This document shows positions 10,992 to 20,300 of a DNA stretch of 64,000 nt, in pieces. A program made the position numbers and the translations under genes. This DNA comes from Nansenia antarctica. Its lineage: Eukaryota; Chordata; Actinopteri; Argentiniformes; Microstomatidae. The stretch is taken from positions 932,001 through 996,000 of the forward strand of contig OZ022352.1 in the NCBI GenBank assembly GCA_963989245.1. The letters run 5' to 3'. How positions within the stretch are numbered: position 1 is the stretch's first letter; the number at the start of each line of letters is the position of its first letter. The notes below the pieces were generated by a model that worked only from the letters and a program-made list of their open reading frames with translations, searched no databases and was not told where the DNA came from.

Positions 10992-11286
10992 ATGCGACCT
11001 GCCTGCTGAGACCGCAGTAGACATGACACATATCAGATTCATATCTGATAGAGGCCGGCATGAGATTGAGGCCTGAATGGGATCTGAGAATATCAGAGTC
11101 AATGTGCTTGTTTACTGCTTACACCTGCATGTTACATAACCCATCTGTGCCACATGAGAAAAAACGTGAGAAAAAAATCAGAATTGTGTCACTTGGACCT
11201 GCGGTGTAAATGCAGCCTAAGTATCGGCCAGCGCCCTTTGATCTACTCATTAACCTGGCCTGGCCTTCGCCAAATACATAGCATGA
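10992..11286. other. Unassigned intron sequence
   Basis: No convincing gene is seen. It contains a small palindromic motif (ATATCAGATTCATATCTGATA, about 11026-11046). It is conserved in copy 2 (about 30686-30980) with few differences. It may be another decayed DNA-transposon end, but no termini are evident. Confidence 0.4.
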
Positions 11287-11292
11287 ACTCAC

Positions 11293-11760
11293 CATCTTCA
11301 TCATCCTCACCAACTTCATCATCTTCACCATCCTTGTCCTCTTCATCCTCCTCTTCCATCACCACATCTTCCTCCTCTACTTCCTCTTCTTTCACCATCA
11401 CATCTTTCTTCTCTTCTTCCTCTCCTCCTTCTTCCTGTTCTTCTTTCACCATCACATCTTTCTTCTCTTCTTCCTCTCCCCTTTCTTCCTGTTCTTCTTT
11501 CACCATCACATCTTTCTTCTCTTCGTCCTCTCCTCCTTCTTCCTGTTCTTCTTTCACCATCACATCTTTCTTCTCTTCTCCTCCTTCCTCCTCCTCCTCT
11601 TTAATTGCCACATTGAGTTTGAGTGTTTTCCTGCAGTCTTCCAGCTTCACTGCCACCATCCATCGGCCGTGTGTGCTTTCCAGGGCTGGAGAACCACAGC
11701 CAGAACCAGGGGACTGTGTGGACCTGGGGTCAGACATGGTAGCTGGGCTGTGAGGTGGAT
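11293..11760 (-). CDS. C2H2 zinc-finger protein copy 1, acidic exon (exon 1 of the coding part)
   Basis: The coding part starts at ATG 11737 (MSDPRSTQSPGSG) and ends at the donor G|GTGAGT after 11293. The exon itself begins after the acceptor-like CTGCACAG (AG at 11761-11762), so an untranslated exon probably lies upstream. The 148 codons plus one base encode WMVAVKLEDCRKTLKLNV followed by acidic repeats of about 19 residues (KKDVMVKEEQEEGGEEEE, about four units) and an Asp/Glu tail. This N-terminus resembles fish zinc-finger families in which an acidic region precedes the finger exon. No repressor domain is recognised. Joining to 5250 restores one open frame of 666 codons, strong support for both splice sites. 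The plus-strand Ser-rich frame here is a shadow. Confidence 0.85.
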
Positions 11761-11817
11761 CTGTGCAGTGGAAACAAAGGAAGCATAAACAGTGAAGAGT
11801 ATATTTCTCAAACAATA

Positions 11818-11929
11818 CCAACAACATCTCCTAACCAGACACTTAACTCTCTACTCCCTCCACCTGTCATTCTAACCAGACACTTAACCCTTCTAACCAG
11901 ACACCTTACCCTTCTAACCAGACACTTAA
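11818..11929. repeat. 21-base TTAA minisatellite, left part
   Basis: Units of TTCTAACCAGACACTTAACCC, about four of them degenerate, end at TTAA 11926-11929 where the piggyBac-like element begins. The array resumes at 14858. It is the same array as 31512-31937 in the second unit. Confidence 0.85.
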
Positions 11930-12573
11930 CACTAGAACAGCCGTGAGGTGTTAAACAGCACCAGTGAGTACAAAAAAAATTCTACCTTTGCACTCGATCA
12001 CATTTCAGGACCCTCCTTTCATGACTTTTCCTAGATATGTGCGTTCTACCACCCAGCGTTTTTACATTTTCAAAATCGAGTTAGTATAAAGCGTTTTAGC
12101 AGTATTTCTGTGTGTGTCTGTGTATTTGTGGCTGCTATCTTTTTCTCCAAGCCTGCAATTCTCTTTTATATCAGCAGAGGTAGCAAGGGGGCACACACTG
12201 TGCTCAAATTCAGGCTTCAGTGCTGAATGAGACACAGTGCATAAGACTGATATTTGTGTTTATATATAGGCTATAATAACAATCAAAATAAGATATGTAT
12301 ATGTGCAGACAGTTATGAAAATGATAAACTGTACAGTATGTCTCCCAATCAATGTTCGTTCAGACAATACAACCAAAGGCGTAAAAATACTGATGTTCTC
12401 ATAATGTAATTATAGATATAGCTAAATTAGACTGTAGACTGCTATGGAGGTATATTGAAACCAATATATAGATTATATATATAGATTATATATACAACCT
12501 GATTGGATTAAATAAGATTCTGTTGTGATTGTGTTGACATTGTTGTGATTGCAAAATAAATCTTGGTTATGTA

Positions 12574-12921
12574 ATGTGTAAAGAACATGATGACACGAAT
12601 GCCTATTATGATGATATGCAAAAGGGACAATCTGTGTCTATGAATCTTGAACAATCACCGGTTGAATATGCTAATATAGGAACAGTGCCTAAAACCCCAC
12701 TTCAAAAGGTTGTTATTCAAAGGCAGCATCCAAAGCCTACTAACACATTGCACAGTAAAAGAGAACATGATCAAATGTCAACAATGAATAATCAGTCAAC
12801 AATGGATAATCTTATCAATCAAGACACCATGTCCAATGTAGAGCAAAAACATGACATCGCTGATATCCTTCTTATGCGTAGTTTTTCGTCCTTGTTTCGT
12901 GGTAAACTAATCTCTTTCTGA
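12574..12921 (+). CDS. Unrecognised 115-residue open frame inside the piggyBac-like element
   Basis: The open frame is hydrophilic, Asn/Gln/Met-rich (STMNNQSTMDNLINQDTMS), with no membrane segment or known fold that I can see. VEYANI fits the loose ITIM-type pattern (V/I/L-x-Y-x-x-I/L/V), and NAYYDDM lies near the start, so a cytoplasmic tail of a receptor is one possibility. No acceptor site is evident directly upstream and one short motif is weak support. It could equally be a relic of transposon-encoded sequence or a chance frame. Confidence 0.3.
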   Translation: MCKEHDDTNAYYDDMQKGQSVSMNLEQSPVEYANIGTVPKTPLQKVVIQRQHPKPTNTLHSKREHDQMSTMNNQSTMDNLINQDTMSNVEQKHDIADILLMRSFSSLFRGKLISF

Positions 12922-13260
12922 TCGTCCCGTTCACAAAAACCTAAGGTGCATAAGTCACGTAATTATGGTGAAATAAATGTTCGTTCAGACAATCACTGTA
13001 TGGGACAACTCGTTTCTAAGTTACAAACTTCTGAGTTACAATCACTTGATTCAATTCATGAGCGAGCCAAGCGGGTTTCAAAGCTTACAAGCTTACAGCA
13101 GTCGATTGTCTGCTGATGTTAGGGCCGGCGTGAAGTTCACGACAAATAAACAGACTTTGTGAAGCTCATAACTATGATAACACAATATTGCAATATTTAT
13201 TACTATTCTTTTTTTAATAATGATAATCAACTTTCATTCATTAGTAAAGCTCCCGCAGTC

Positions 13261-13446
13261 TCAATCAATCTCCTCTCCATATATAGCATTTAATCTGTTC
13301 CATAGTTCGTTCTCAGCTGACTCAAGCTTCATATCAGATTGCTCTAATAATTTCCCCACTTCTCTGCTCATAGGAACTTTATGCATTTTAGAGAAACATG
13401 CAGAGCATGTATTTGACAAATAAACGTGTAGGCTATGAACTAGTTT
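13261..13446 (-). CDS. Possible terminal exon, unrecognised (first tandem copy)
   Basis: After an acceptor-like CACTTTAG the minus strand is open for 61 codons, ending in ...NAIYGEEID and a stop. It includes CSACFSKMHKVPMSREVG and LESAENELWNRLNAIYG. The composition looks like a soluble helical C-terminus rather than random sequence, and it is repeated intact at 13773-13958. I do not recognise the family. It may be a captured host exon or part of an unknown transposon protein. Confidence 0.35.
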   Translation of the reverse strand, partial: KLVHSLHVYLSNTCSACFSKMHKVPMSREVGKLLEQSDMKLESAENELWNRLNAIYGEEID

Positions 13447-13772
13447 CTAAAGTGAGTTACAATCACTTGATGCAATGGTTGACGGGGAGGGTAATCTTAT
13501 TGATCGTTTCCCATCAGCAAAACAATAGCTGCCAATTCATGAGCGAGCCAAGCGGGTTTCAAAGCTGCCAAGCAGGTTTCAACGCTTACAAGCTTACAGC
13601 AGTCGATTGTCTGCTGATGTTACGGGCACGGCCGGCGTGAAGTTCACGACAAATAAACAGACTTTATCACTGTGAAGCTCATAACTATGATAACACAATA
13701 TTGCAATATTTATTACTATTCTTTTTTAATAATGATAATCAACTTTCATTCATTAGTAAAGCTCCCGCAGTC

Positions 13773-13958
13773 TCAATCAATCTCCTCTCCATATATAGCA
13801 TTTAATCTGTTCCATAGTTCGTTCTCAGCTGACTCAAGCTTCATATCAGATTGCTCTAATAATTTCCCCACTTCTCTGCTCATAGGAACTTTATGCATTT
13901 TAGAGAAACATGCAGAGCATGTATTTGACAAATAAACGTGTAGGCTATGAACTAGTTT
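13773..13958 (-). CDS. Possible terminal exon, unrecognised (second tandem copy)
   Basis: This is the 512-base-shifted copy of the exon-like frame at 13261-13446, with the same acceptor-like CTTTAG, the same open frame and the same stop. Retention of the frame in both copies is weak evidence only, because the duplication is recent. Confidence 0.35.
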   Translation of the reverse strand, partial: KLVHSLHVYLSNTCSACFSKMHKVPMSREVGKLLEQSDMKLESAENELWNRLNAIYGEEID

Positions 13959-14313
13959 CTAAAGTGAGTTACAATCACTTGATGCAATGGTTGACGGGGG
14001 AGGGTAATCTTATTGATCGTTTCCCATCAGCAAAACAATAGCTGCCAATTCATGAGCGAGCCAAGCGGGTTTCAAAGCTGCCAAGCAGGTTTCAACGCTT
14101 ACAAGCTTACAGCAGTCGATTGTCTGCTGATGTTACGGGCAGGGAGCGTGCTTATTCTGGCAGATTGTGAAATATTAAAACCAATAACATTCTGAATGAT
14201 TTATCATTCTGTACTCTTTCTCTCCTTTCTTTCATGTATTTTCTTTTCTTTTTCTCAATTAGTAGTCTCCTTATCTCGCTACAGTTTGAGCGAGACTGTA
14301 ACTGTCATTGTTT

Positions 14314-14407
14314 GAATGAATGAATGAATGGTCTTTATTTGTCATTGATATAGTACAGGTACCAAACAACGAAATTTGGGAGGGGGGGGGCTCCCCTGGT
14401 GCTAGGA
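14314..14407 (-). mobile_element. Truncated LINE 3' end
   Basis: GAATGAATGAATGG followed by TCTTTATT and the CCAAACAACGAAATTTGGGA...CTCCCCTGGTG block is the reverse complement of the last ~100 bases of the LINE at 6438-9780. It is a severely 5'-truncated copy, or a SINE that shares the LINE tail. Confidence 0.75.
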
Positions 14408-14857
14408 AACTAGGTGCTAGGAACTGGTGCTATAACTGTGTTCATGTTATAATGTTTAGTGAACGAACAATTGTTGGGTGTGTGAAATGTGTACATCAAA
14501 TAACATGATGTCGGCGATCTACTAGAACTGCGGGACGACTGCAATGTAGGCTACCATATCATACCGTTTTATATTGAAAAATATGATGGTAAATAAATAC
14601 ATGTGGGACCGATGTATGATGGCAGAGGTGTGGTGTGTATCAGTCAGTCTTGTTCCAGCGATAAGACATGCGCTCTGATCAATGAACAAAGAGATCGGGT
14701 TTCCCCCGCGGTGTGTTGCGTGTTCACGCTTCTTGCGTGACATCGCCCTCCAGCGATCTTTGTGCGTCAGTACACTCTTCTCTATGTTAAACTATCATAG
14801 TGCTGAAGCACACCTCATCGCGCTTGAATAAGGTCGCGATCCGCGGCGCTCCCAGTG

Positions 14858-15120
14858 TTAACCTTTCTAACCAGACACCTAACCCTTCTAACCAGACACC
14901 TAACCCTTCTAACCAGACACCTAACCCTTCTAACCAGACACTTAACCCTTCTAACCAGACACTTAACCCTTCTAACCAGACACCTAACCCTTCTAACCAG
15001 ACACTTAACCCTTCTAACCAGACACTTAACCCTTCTAACCAGACACCTAACCCTTCTAACCAGACACTTAACCCTTCTAACCAGACACTTAACCCTTCTA
15101 ACCAGACACTTAACTCTCTA
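14858..15120. repeat. 21-base TTAA minisatellite, right part (12 units)
   Basis: Twelve copies of TTCTAACCAGACAC(T/C)TAACCC. The C variant destroys the TTAA in some units. Because the unit is 21 bases it leaves long repetitive open frames on both strands (SNQTLNP, WLEGLSV, TRHLTL), which are not genes. Confidence 0.95.
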
Positions 15121-15774
15121 CTCCTTCCACCTGTCATTCTAACCAGCCTGGGAGTAACTCTGCCAACAACCTAACAGGGAGGACATGAACACACTCACTG
15201 TTACTAGGATAAAACACACACACATCAAGTATGTTGCTATATCATTTGATGTGTGACCAGAAAATGGGGCATAAAATAGTAAAATACATAAATATAATAT
15301 GTATGTATAAATATAGGCATATGGCTTTTTCTGATGCAGTTACATGTGTCAAGACAATGAAGGCCACACACACACACACACGATTTGCCGTTATTCATGC
15401 TTTGTTCGTGGCTCTTAAATGAGCCGTTGTCATATATATCTCATTCTCAAAACGTCTGATACTCCAAGCTAATTATTAAACACAAGTAGCAAGCTAGCCA
15501 CTCTTCTAAAACACCACTCTGAGAGATTCATGTAAACAAGCTAACTATTATATTATTTGTTTATAGAATTATATTGTATTTCATGTAAACAAACGCGCAG
15601 CTTCTGGGCGGGAAAGCACTGGTTTGTTATCAGCCCCACCAGAGAGCCATACAGACAGATCCACGGTTCATCTCTTCAGATAAAACTTCAGCACATATTG
15701 GTCTAACTTAGAGCATTCATGGACATTTCAGGTGAATGAACCAGACGCATTACAGAGACGGTCATGTTTCTTAC

Positions 15775-15900
15775 CTGCGCTACTGCGATATTGGAGAACG
15801 GTGCAGATGCAGCCGCAGGCGGACTTGTTATGGTCGACGTGCTCAACTTCGCCCCGACCAGGAAGCAGTCACTAGAAGACGTAAATGAACTTCCGGCTTT
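15775..15900 (-). other. Candidate untranslated 5' exon with conserved splice donor
   Basis: GCGCAG|GTAAGAAACATGA on the minus strand, with exon edge at 15775, is conserved at 1451, 41867, 21527, 51702 and 58153. The upstream edge is not defined; 15900 is arbitrary. It lies upstream of the acceptor at 11761 on the same strand and could be the first exon of the zinc-finger transcript, with a 4-kb intron here. The plus-strand frame MFLTCATAILENGAD spans the same bases and is the alternative reading. Confidence 0.35.
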
Positions 15901-16060
15901 TCGGAGATTTAAAAATAAAAGCTTGAAATATAAAATGTCTATTAAAACGCGGATAGAGATACTATTGGACCGTTTTCCACTGATATTGATGCAGTAATCA
16001 CAATATATTAATTCCAAACACTTTTTTTATTATTAAATGTTTCATCAAATTAACAAGACT

Positions 16061-16460
16061 GAGCCCCGCGGTGGTGTAGCGGTCTAAGCACTAGCCACTA
16101 GTGCAAGCTGCCCACCGGGGACTGGGATCGAATCCCGGTCTCGCCAGACCCGGATATGGCCGAGGCACACAGGGAGCGGCATATTGAGCGGCCGCTCCAG
16201 AGGGCGGTATAGGACTATTTCCGGACAAGGATCCGTCGCGCAACAGCGCCACCGGGGTGCCGGAATAACGGTGCTGGGCTCGAGGAGCCAGTCAGCTAGT
16301 CTACCTGGCGATCTCCTCTGGGGCTGCCGGCCACGGGGTCGTGTGGCGGATCCTACGCAATAGGCAGGGGATAATTGGATGCTAGGTTGGGTTCAATTGG
16401 ATACCAAATTGGGTGAAAAAGGGATAAAATCTGAAATAAATAAATAAAATAAAAAATAAT
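16061..16460 (+). mobile_element. tRNA-derived SINE with complete target duplications
   Basis: The 13-base duplication AATTAACAAGACT (16048-16060 and 16461-16473) flanks the insertion. The empty sites are in R-A and R-C. The head resembles a tRNA promoter, with A-box-like TGGTGTAGCGG and B-box-like GGGATCGAATCCC, and the tail is (AAAT)n-like A-rich. RNA polymerase III transcription and LINE-dependent copying are expected of the class. It is not a functional tRNA gene. Confidence 0.9.
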
Positions 16461-16641
16461 AATTAACAAGACTGGATATTATTCTTATCTGCCATGTATA
16501 CATTGGATATCCGCTTGTTAAGTCGTGACGTGTTTCCGGGTCCAACGTTGGCTGAGGTGCTGTCTTCGAAATGCCGAAATAATAATAATAATAAATTATA
16601 TTTATATAGCGCTTTTCCGAGGCTCAAATACCCTGACAATA

Positions 16642-16782
16642 TGGAGAAAACGGGAAAGTGCTGTGTCCCTTGTTGTATGAATAGATCCGAGTCTAAAAAA
16701 CGATTAAACTGTCATTCTACCGCTGTAGTTCACAGGTACTCTGGTGCGGGGAATTTCTGGTTTGGACTCGGAAATGGCTGAA
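16642..16782 (+). pseudogene. Degenerate THAP-like zinc-finger fragment (R-B)
   Basis: MEKTGKCCVPCCMNRSESKK followed by LNCHS resembles the first part of a THAP C2CH domain (Cys-x2-4-Cys near the start). The second half (the later Cys-x2-His and the AVPTIF-type motif) is missing and the frame stops after 46 codons. Copies are at 1905-2043 and 42331-42468. It is a relic, perhaps of a THAP-bearing transposon or a host gene; it follows the repeat-associated motif TTATATTTATATAGCGC. Confidence 0.45.
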
Positions 16783-17082
16783 CGTCACTTTAGACGTCAG
16801 ACTTAACAAGCGGATACAGACAAAACACTATTGAGTGTGTCTCAATGACAGTGGGTGTGGGAAATACTCAGCACAGTCCCTAGCAACCCACTGAATTTGA
16901 GCAAAAAGAGATGTCTTATAGATGTGTCTAAACCCCACCCATAGGGTCATTATGCAGTAGAGCTAAGAAAGATGGAACAAGTCGGCAACCAAACAAATGT
17001 TCTGACTCTTATTATTTTAAATAAATGTGTGTAAATGACCCTATTACATCACCTGAAAGGAACACACACACACACATCAGAT

Positions 17083-17489
17083 CACATGATCAGAATCGCT
17101 AAAATTATCTAGAAAAATGAAATATGTTAGAGCATAGCTAGAAGGAGGATGGTAATATCCATATCTGATGACATCACAAGGAGTCTGAACTGAGGCCTTT
17201 ATTACAATAACACAAAGTCATCATGAATAACAACTTACATTCAGAATGTACCCAGAACACTGTTAAATTTCCAACACCCAGTTCATATATCCTTTCTTTT
17301 TATACAATCAGCCTAGAAAGAGAGAGAGGTCTGTATTTTAAAGGATCATTTCAGAAGTGTGATGAATATAAAACATTAATTTCTCCATGCTCTATGTATT
17401 CATTTATTTACGAAAGTTGCGTTTTGTTTTGTATTCTGCTGAACGGAGAAATTGTGATAAATAACATGACCGAATCACTATCTAAGATT
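17083..17489 (-). other. Conserved block with AATAAA, possible old 3' UTR
   Basis: This ~400-base block occurs four times (also about 23020-23430, 47318-47720, 59650-60060). On the minus strand it carries AATAAA (rc of 17198-17203) followed by a spacer, so it could be the end of a transcription unit. I find no coding frame that ties it to a protein. It may alternatively be an unclassified repeat. Confidence 0.4.
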
Positions 17490-17768
17490 GCTCCATTACA
17501 TACACACGTAAAGGCTGACCAGCCACCTGTCTATCACACACCTCTGCTCCATTATATACACACGTAAAGGCTGACCAGCCACCTGTCTATCACACACCTC
17601 TGCTCCATTATATACACACGTAAATGCTGACCAGCCACCTGTCTATCACACACCTCTGCTCCATTATATACACACGTAAAGGCTGACCAGCCACCTGTCT
17701 ATCACACACCTCTGCTCCATTATATACACACGTAAAGGCTGACCAGCCACCTGTCTATCACACATCAT
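17490..17768. repeat. 56-base minisatellite (GCTCCATTATATACACACG unit), 5 copies
   Basis: Units begin at 17490, 17546, 17602, 17658 and 17714, each with GCTCCATTATATACACACG and GGCTGACCAGCCACCTG. P2 has four copies (47721-47943) and the blocks at 23020 and 59650 have none, so copy number changed after duplication. Confidence 0.93.
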
Positions 17769-18081
17769 AACATCATTGACAAGGCTCCATCGCGGCTAAC
17801 AGTTACATGGCTCCTTCGCCCATAAGGGGCTGGCTACTATGACAACCAGTTACCCGATCTGCCTCTGAGGCTCTCTCTGGCTGGTCAGCAGGGCCGAACC
17901 TCATCTCTAAACAGTTGGCTGCATTCCAGCTCAGGTTGCAGGCTTCCCTGGCAGATACACACTAAAGAAAAATGGTCTATGGCCCAGAATCATGTTGTCT
18001 AGTTCCAACGGCATCCTAAAGTTTTAATGAGAGAAATGTTTTACTCAGAAATACATCTCAACAACTAGGCCTATCACAATG
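17769..18081. other. Unassigned P-module sequence
   Basis: No gene is seen. The stretch is almost identical in P2 (47944-48256), so it is part of the duplicated unit. Confidence 0.5.
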
Positions 18082-18338
18082 CAGTGTTTCCCCTAGGTTT
18101 GCTGCCTTGGGGGGGTGGCATGGACCGTGGCATGGACACCCCCCCCCAGGGGGTAAGACCCTGCGACATACCAGCGTCATGTCCAGGGGTGTACTAACTT
18201 GTACATTAAGCCGCCTCACGCTACTGAAACAGGAGATAGGCTCCTGCCCTATGGGCCATTAGGCTGGAGAACCATCGGTTCTCAAGGCTACTTACTTATG
18301 TGGTCTTGACTACCTGTCCACTTTCTCACCTGGTTCTT

Positions 18339-18410
<72 letters not shown>

Positions 18411-19314
18411 GCACCATCCTGCTCTCTCTCCTTCTCTCCCTCTCTATCCTCCTCTCTCTCTTTTGCTGTCAACCAAAAGGCAAACATAACAACCAGAGTA
18501 TTTATAATCTAATAAGAGGTATAAATTGATCCATATCAATTTATAACATAATTATAATTGAATATTGGATTGCTGTGGGCAATGCAGTCAGATAATGTCA
18601 TTTTGACATTGATCGTATGTCCAACTATAAAAAACAGACATTTCCAATGCTTCAATCCACTGTCCATGTACTGTATGCCATTATGGTATTACCATAAAGC
18701 CCAATTCTAGCAGAATAAGAAAGATAGTATATCTACTTTAAGTAAAATAATAAAGTGCATCCAGTTAGCTCTTTAGCTGGCATGTGTGCAGCAGACTAGC
18801 TCATCTAATCACCTCTGAACTAGCTAGTTAGCTTGCTAGTTCTTTGACACTATTTTACATACCATGGAACTATAATCAGACACTTTCTAGTCATAATAAT
18901 AACGACCAATTTGAACCAACTTGCTCTGTTAGAACACTCGGCAATTATATTTGCTAACGTTTCAACTTGCTTACTTTCATCTGCAGACATCTCACCCTGC
19001 AAAAACTCTCTCGCGTCGCGCGCACACATTCGCGCACAATCTTATACGCGAGTGTGCGAGTGTGTCCAGCGCGAAGCGAAGTGTGGAGAGATAGGTTTGG
19101 CTATGCGAGACTACTGGCGGACTAACGTTACCAACGAGCCCATGGGCTTGCCACTCGCTAGATTCGGGTTGGGTGCATTTAAAAAAAAAGCGGATATTTT
19201 AGCCGACTTGTCAGATGTTTGGTGTCTACGTCTGTAATAGTTCCTCTTTCTTGGGGGGGCGGGGGGTTCCGTTGGGCGGCCCGCCCCCCCAAGGCAATGG
19301 TAGGGGAAACACTG
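18082..19314. mobile_element. Non-autonomous hAT-like element with CAGTGTTTCCCC ends (P1)
   Basis: The ends CAGTGTTTCCCCTA (18082) and TAGGGGAAACACTG (ending 19314) are inverted matches, followed inward by G/C-rich CTTGGGGGGG and CCCCCCCAAG. I see no clean target duplication. It contains a CT microsatellite and an open frame (18911-19237) with no recognisable domain. Counterparts are 48257-49455 and the truncated 55086-55901. Confidence 0.7.
18337..18408. repeat. CT microsatellite
   Basis: CT repeat of about 35 units; only about 16 units in P2 (48516-48550). Confidence 0.95.
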
Positions 19315-19492
19315 CTATGCATGTAAGACAAACACACGTCCTGCCTGGTAGGCCTCTGAGGCACTGTGCAGTATAGAACATTGAGCCCTGTACGTTTAGT
19401 ACTGTCCATCTAGTACTTTTTTGAGGTATCACAGAGTTTGCTATGCACTGACATCCATACGACAGGTGGTGCCTGCTATGCACTGACATCCA
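19315..19492. repeat. ~35-base repeat (CTATGCACTGACATCCATACGACAGGTGGTGCCTG)
   Basis: Imperfect copies with the core ACGACAGGTGGTGCCTGCT occur before and after the LINE remnant at 19493-19848, which therefore inserted within a small tandem array. The pattern repeats in P2 and P3. Confidence 0.7.
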
Positions 19493-19848
19493 GAGCCCTA
19501 AGGTCAGCTGACCAGCTGCTGCTGGAGGTCCCCAGGACCAGAATAAAAAACCAGAGGGGAGAGAGCCTTCGCAAAGGCAGCCCCTAGGCTCTGGAATAGC
19601 CTCCCCCTCCACGTCAGATCTGCCCAACATTTAAAACATTAGCTGAGTTGAGCCTGCCTCCCGAGAACCAACTGCACTTTTCTGCACTTTTATTTCTGCA
19701 CCTGATGTATTCTGTATTGCCCTTTTTTTGTTTTAGTGTATTTTTTTTATTTGTTGTTTTCTTTACTGGGGTTTTATCTGTTAAGCACTTTGGGCGGCTG
19801 TTTTGTCGTTGTAAATGTGCTATATAAATAAAAATGACTTGACTTGAC
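19493..19848 (+). mobile_element. LINE 3' remnant with TTGAC tail (P1)
   Basis: Conceptual translation gives the typical C-terminus of a non-LTR reverse transcriptase (GERAFAKAAPRLWNSLPLHV), then a 3' UTR ending CTATATAAATAAAAATGAC with the tail TTGACTTGAC. The 5' part is missing. P1 has lost about 35 bases of it compared with P2 and P3. Confidence 0.8.
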
Positions 19849-20300
19849 ACACATACGACAGGTGGTGCCTGCTATGCACTTACACACATACAACAGTTGG
19901 TGTAAATTCGACATGCTTTATAATAAGAACTAGCTTTTGCATGTAACTGTATAGAACAAAGTATGAATGTACCATGAAGTATGATGAATACATTAAAACG
20001 TCACACTATGAGATCATTCTTAAGGAAACCTATAAAGGCATGTGTCTCAGCTCAGACAAGTAGGATTTGGAACCATTCGGCATTCTCTCTGCAGGAGAAG
20101 ATGTTCCTTGTATCAATAAAGAAATTGTTCAATTAACATCGGACCATGATGAAGTGTTTCTTCACCCTTCATAATTAGGATGATAATAATAGACTTCACT
20201 ATCCTCCTCTTGCTGTATTTGTACAGCAGTCTGTTGTATCTAACCCTAACGCTGTATGTCAATCTGTCGTATCTAACCCTAACGCTGTAAAGCACTTTGA
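19849..20300. other. Unassigned P-module sequence
   Basis: No gene is seen. It includes a short direct repeat with TATCTAACCCTAACGCTGTA (about 20238-20290). It is conserved in P2 (50022-50478) and P3 (56470-56926). Confidence 0.45.

Larger units (their letters stand above)
5251..11292 (-). other. Intron of zinc-finger gene copy 1
   Basis: The donor GTGAGT (rc of 11287-11292) and acceptor TTCTTACAG (5251-5259) bound a 6042-base intron. It holds a hAT terminal fragment (5449-5665), a second hAT-like element (5671-6283), a third hAT (6312-10733) disrupted by a LINE (6438-9780), a 24-base minisatellite, a Tc1 end and an unassigned stretch of about 300 bases. Removing the LINE leaves about 2.70 kb, matching the copy 2 intron without its own hAT insertion (3808 minus 1115 bases). 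Both splice sites are conserved in the two copies. Confidence 0.85.
13010..14150. repeat. 512-base tandem duplication inside the piggyBac-like element
   Basis: Matching points are exactly 512 bases apart (AGTGAGTTACAATCACTTG at 13451 and 13963; TCAATCAATCTCC at 13261 and 13773). There are about 2.2 copies, the first lacking part of the unit. The period and high identity indicate a recent duplication within the element. Confidence 0.88.
11930..14857. mobile_element. piggyBac-like element without recognisable transposase
   Basis: Left end CACTAGAACAGCCGTG and right end, inverted, CACTGGGAGCGCCGCG match at 11 of 16 positions. TTAA flanks both ends (11926-11929 and 14858-14861), the piggyBac target. 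The second array unit has uninterrupted minisatellite at this point, giving an empty site. The 2928-base interior has no recognisable piggyBac transposase. It holds an open frame (12574-12921), a 512-base tandem duplication (about 13010-14150) and a LINE 3' fragment. Identification rests on the TTAA and the ends; the superfamily call is good but not proven. Confidence 0.65.
15121..17083. repeat. R module, copy B
   Basis: It is paralogous to 39781-42805, and from about 15520 also to R-A. It begins with ACTCCTTCCACCTGTCATTC after the minisatellite and contains the conserved minus-strand donor-like site (exon edge 15775), a SINE insertion (16061-16460), the THAP-like remnant and a short CA repeat. 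Unlike R-A and R-C it runs directly into P1 at about 17083. Confidence 0.8.

Noticed and set aside
11154..11753. Ser-rich 199-residue frame on the plus strand (also 30878-31447)
   Set aside because: It is the antisense of the acidic zinc-finger exon, whose splice sites join in phase to the finger exon.
14787..15174. Repetitive open frames (SNQTLNP, WLEGLSV, TRHLTL) over the minisatellite, also at 31449-31988 and 39377-39839
   Set aside because: The 21-base unit is divisible by three and lacks stops in several frames; no start context or non-repeat domain is attached.
15703..16017. 104-residue minus-strand frame over the R donor block as a protein gene
   Set aside because: It runs across the conserved donor-like GTAAG and has no recognisable domain; an untranslated exon is the simpler reading, though not proven.
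16061..16150. tRNA gene
   Set aside because: The A- and B-box-like motifs belong to a SINE head followed by an unrelated body, A-rich tail and 13-base target duplications; no foldable cloverleaf was confirmed.
18911..19237. 108-residue plus-strand frame inside the hAT-like element, and 134-residue minus frames at 19226, 49367 and 55813
   Set aside because: No recognisable domain; conserved only because the whole module is duplicated.
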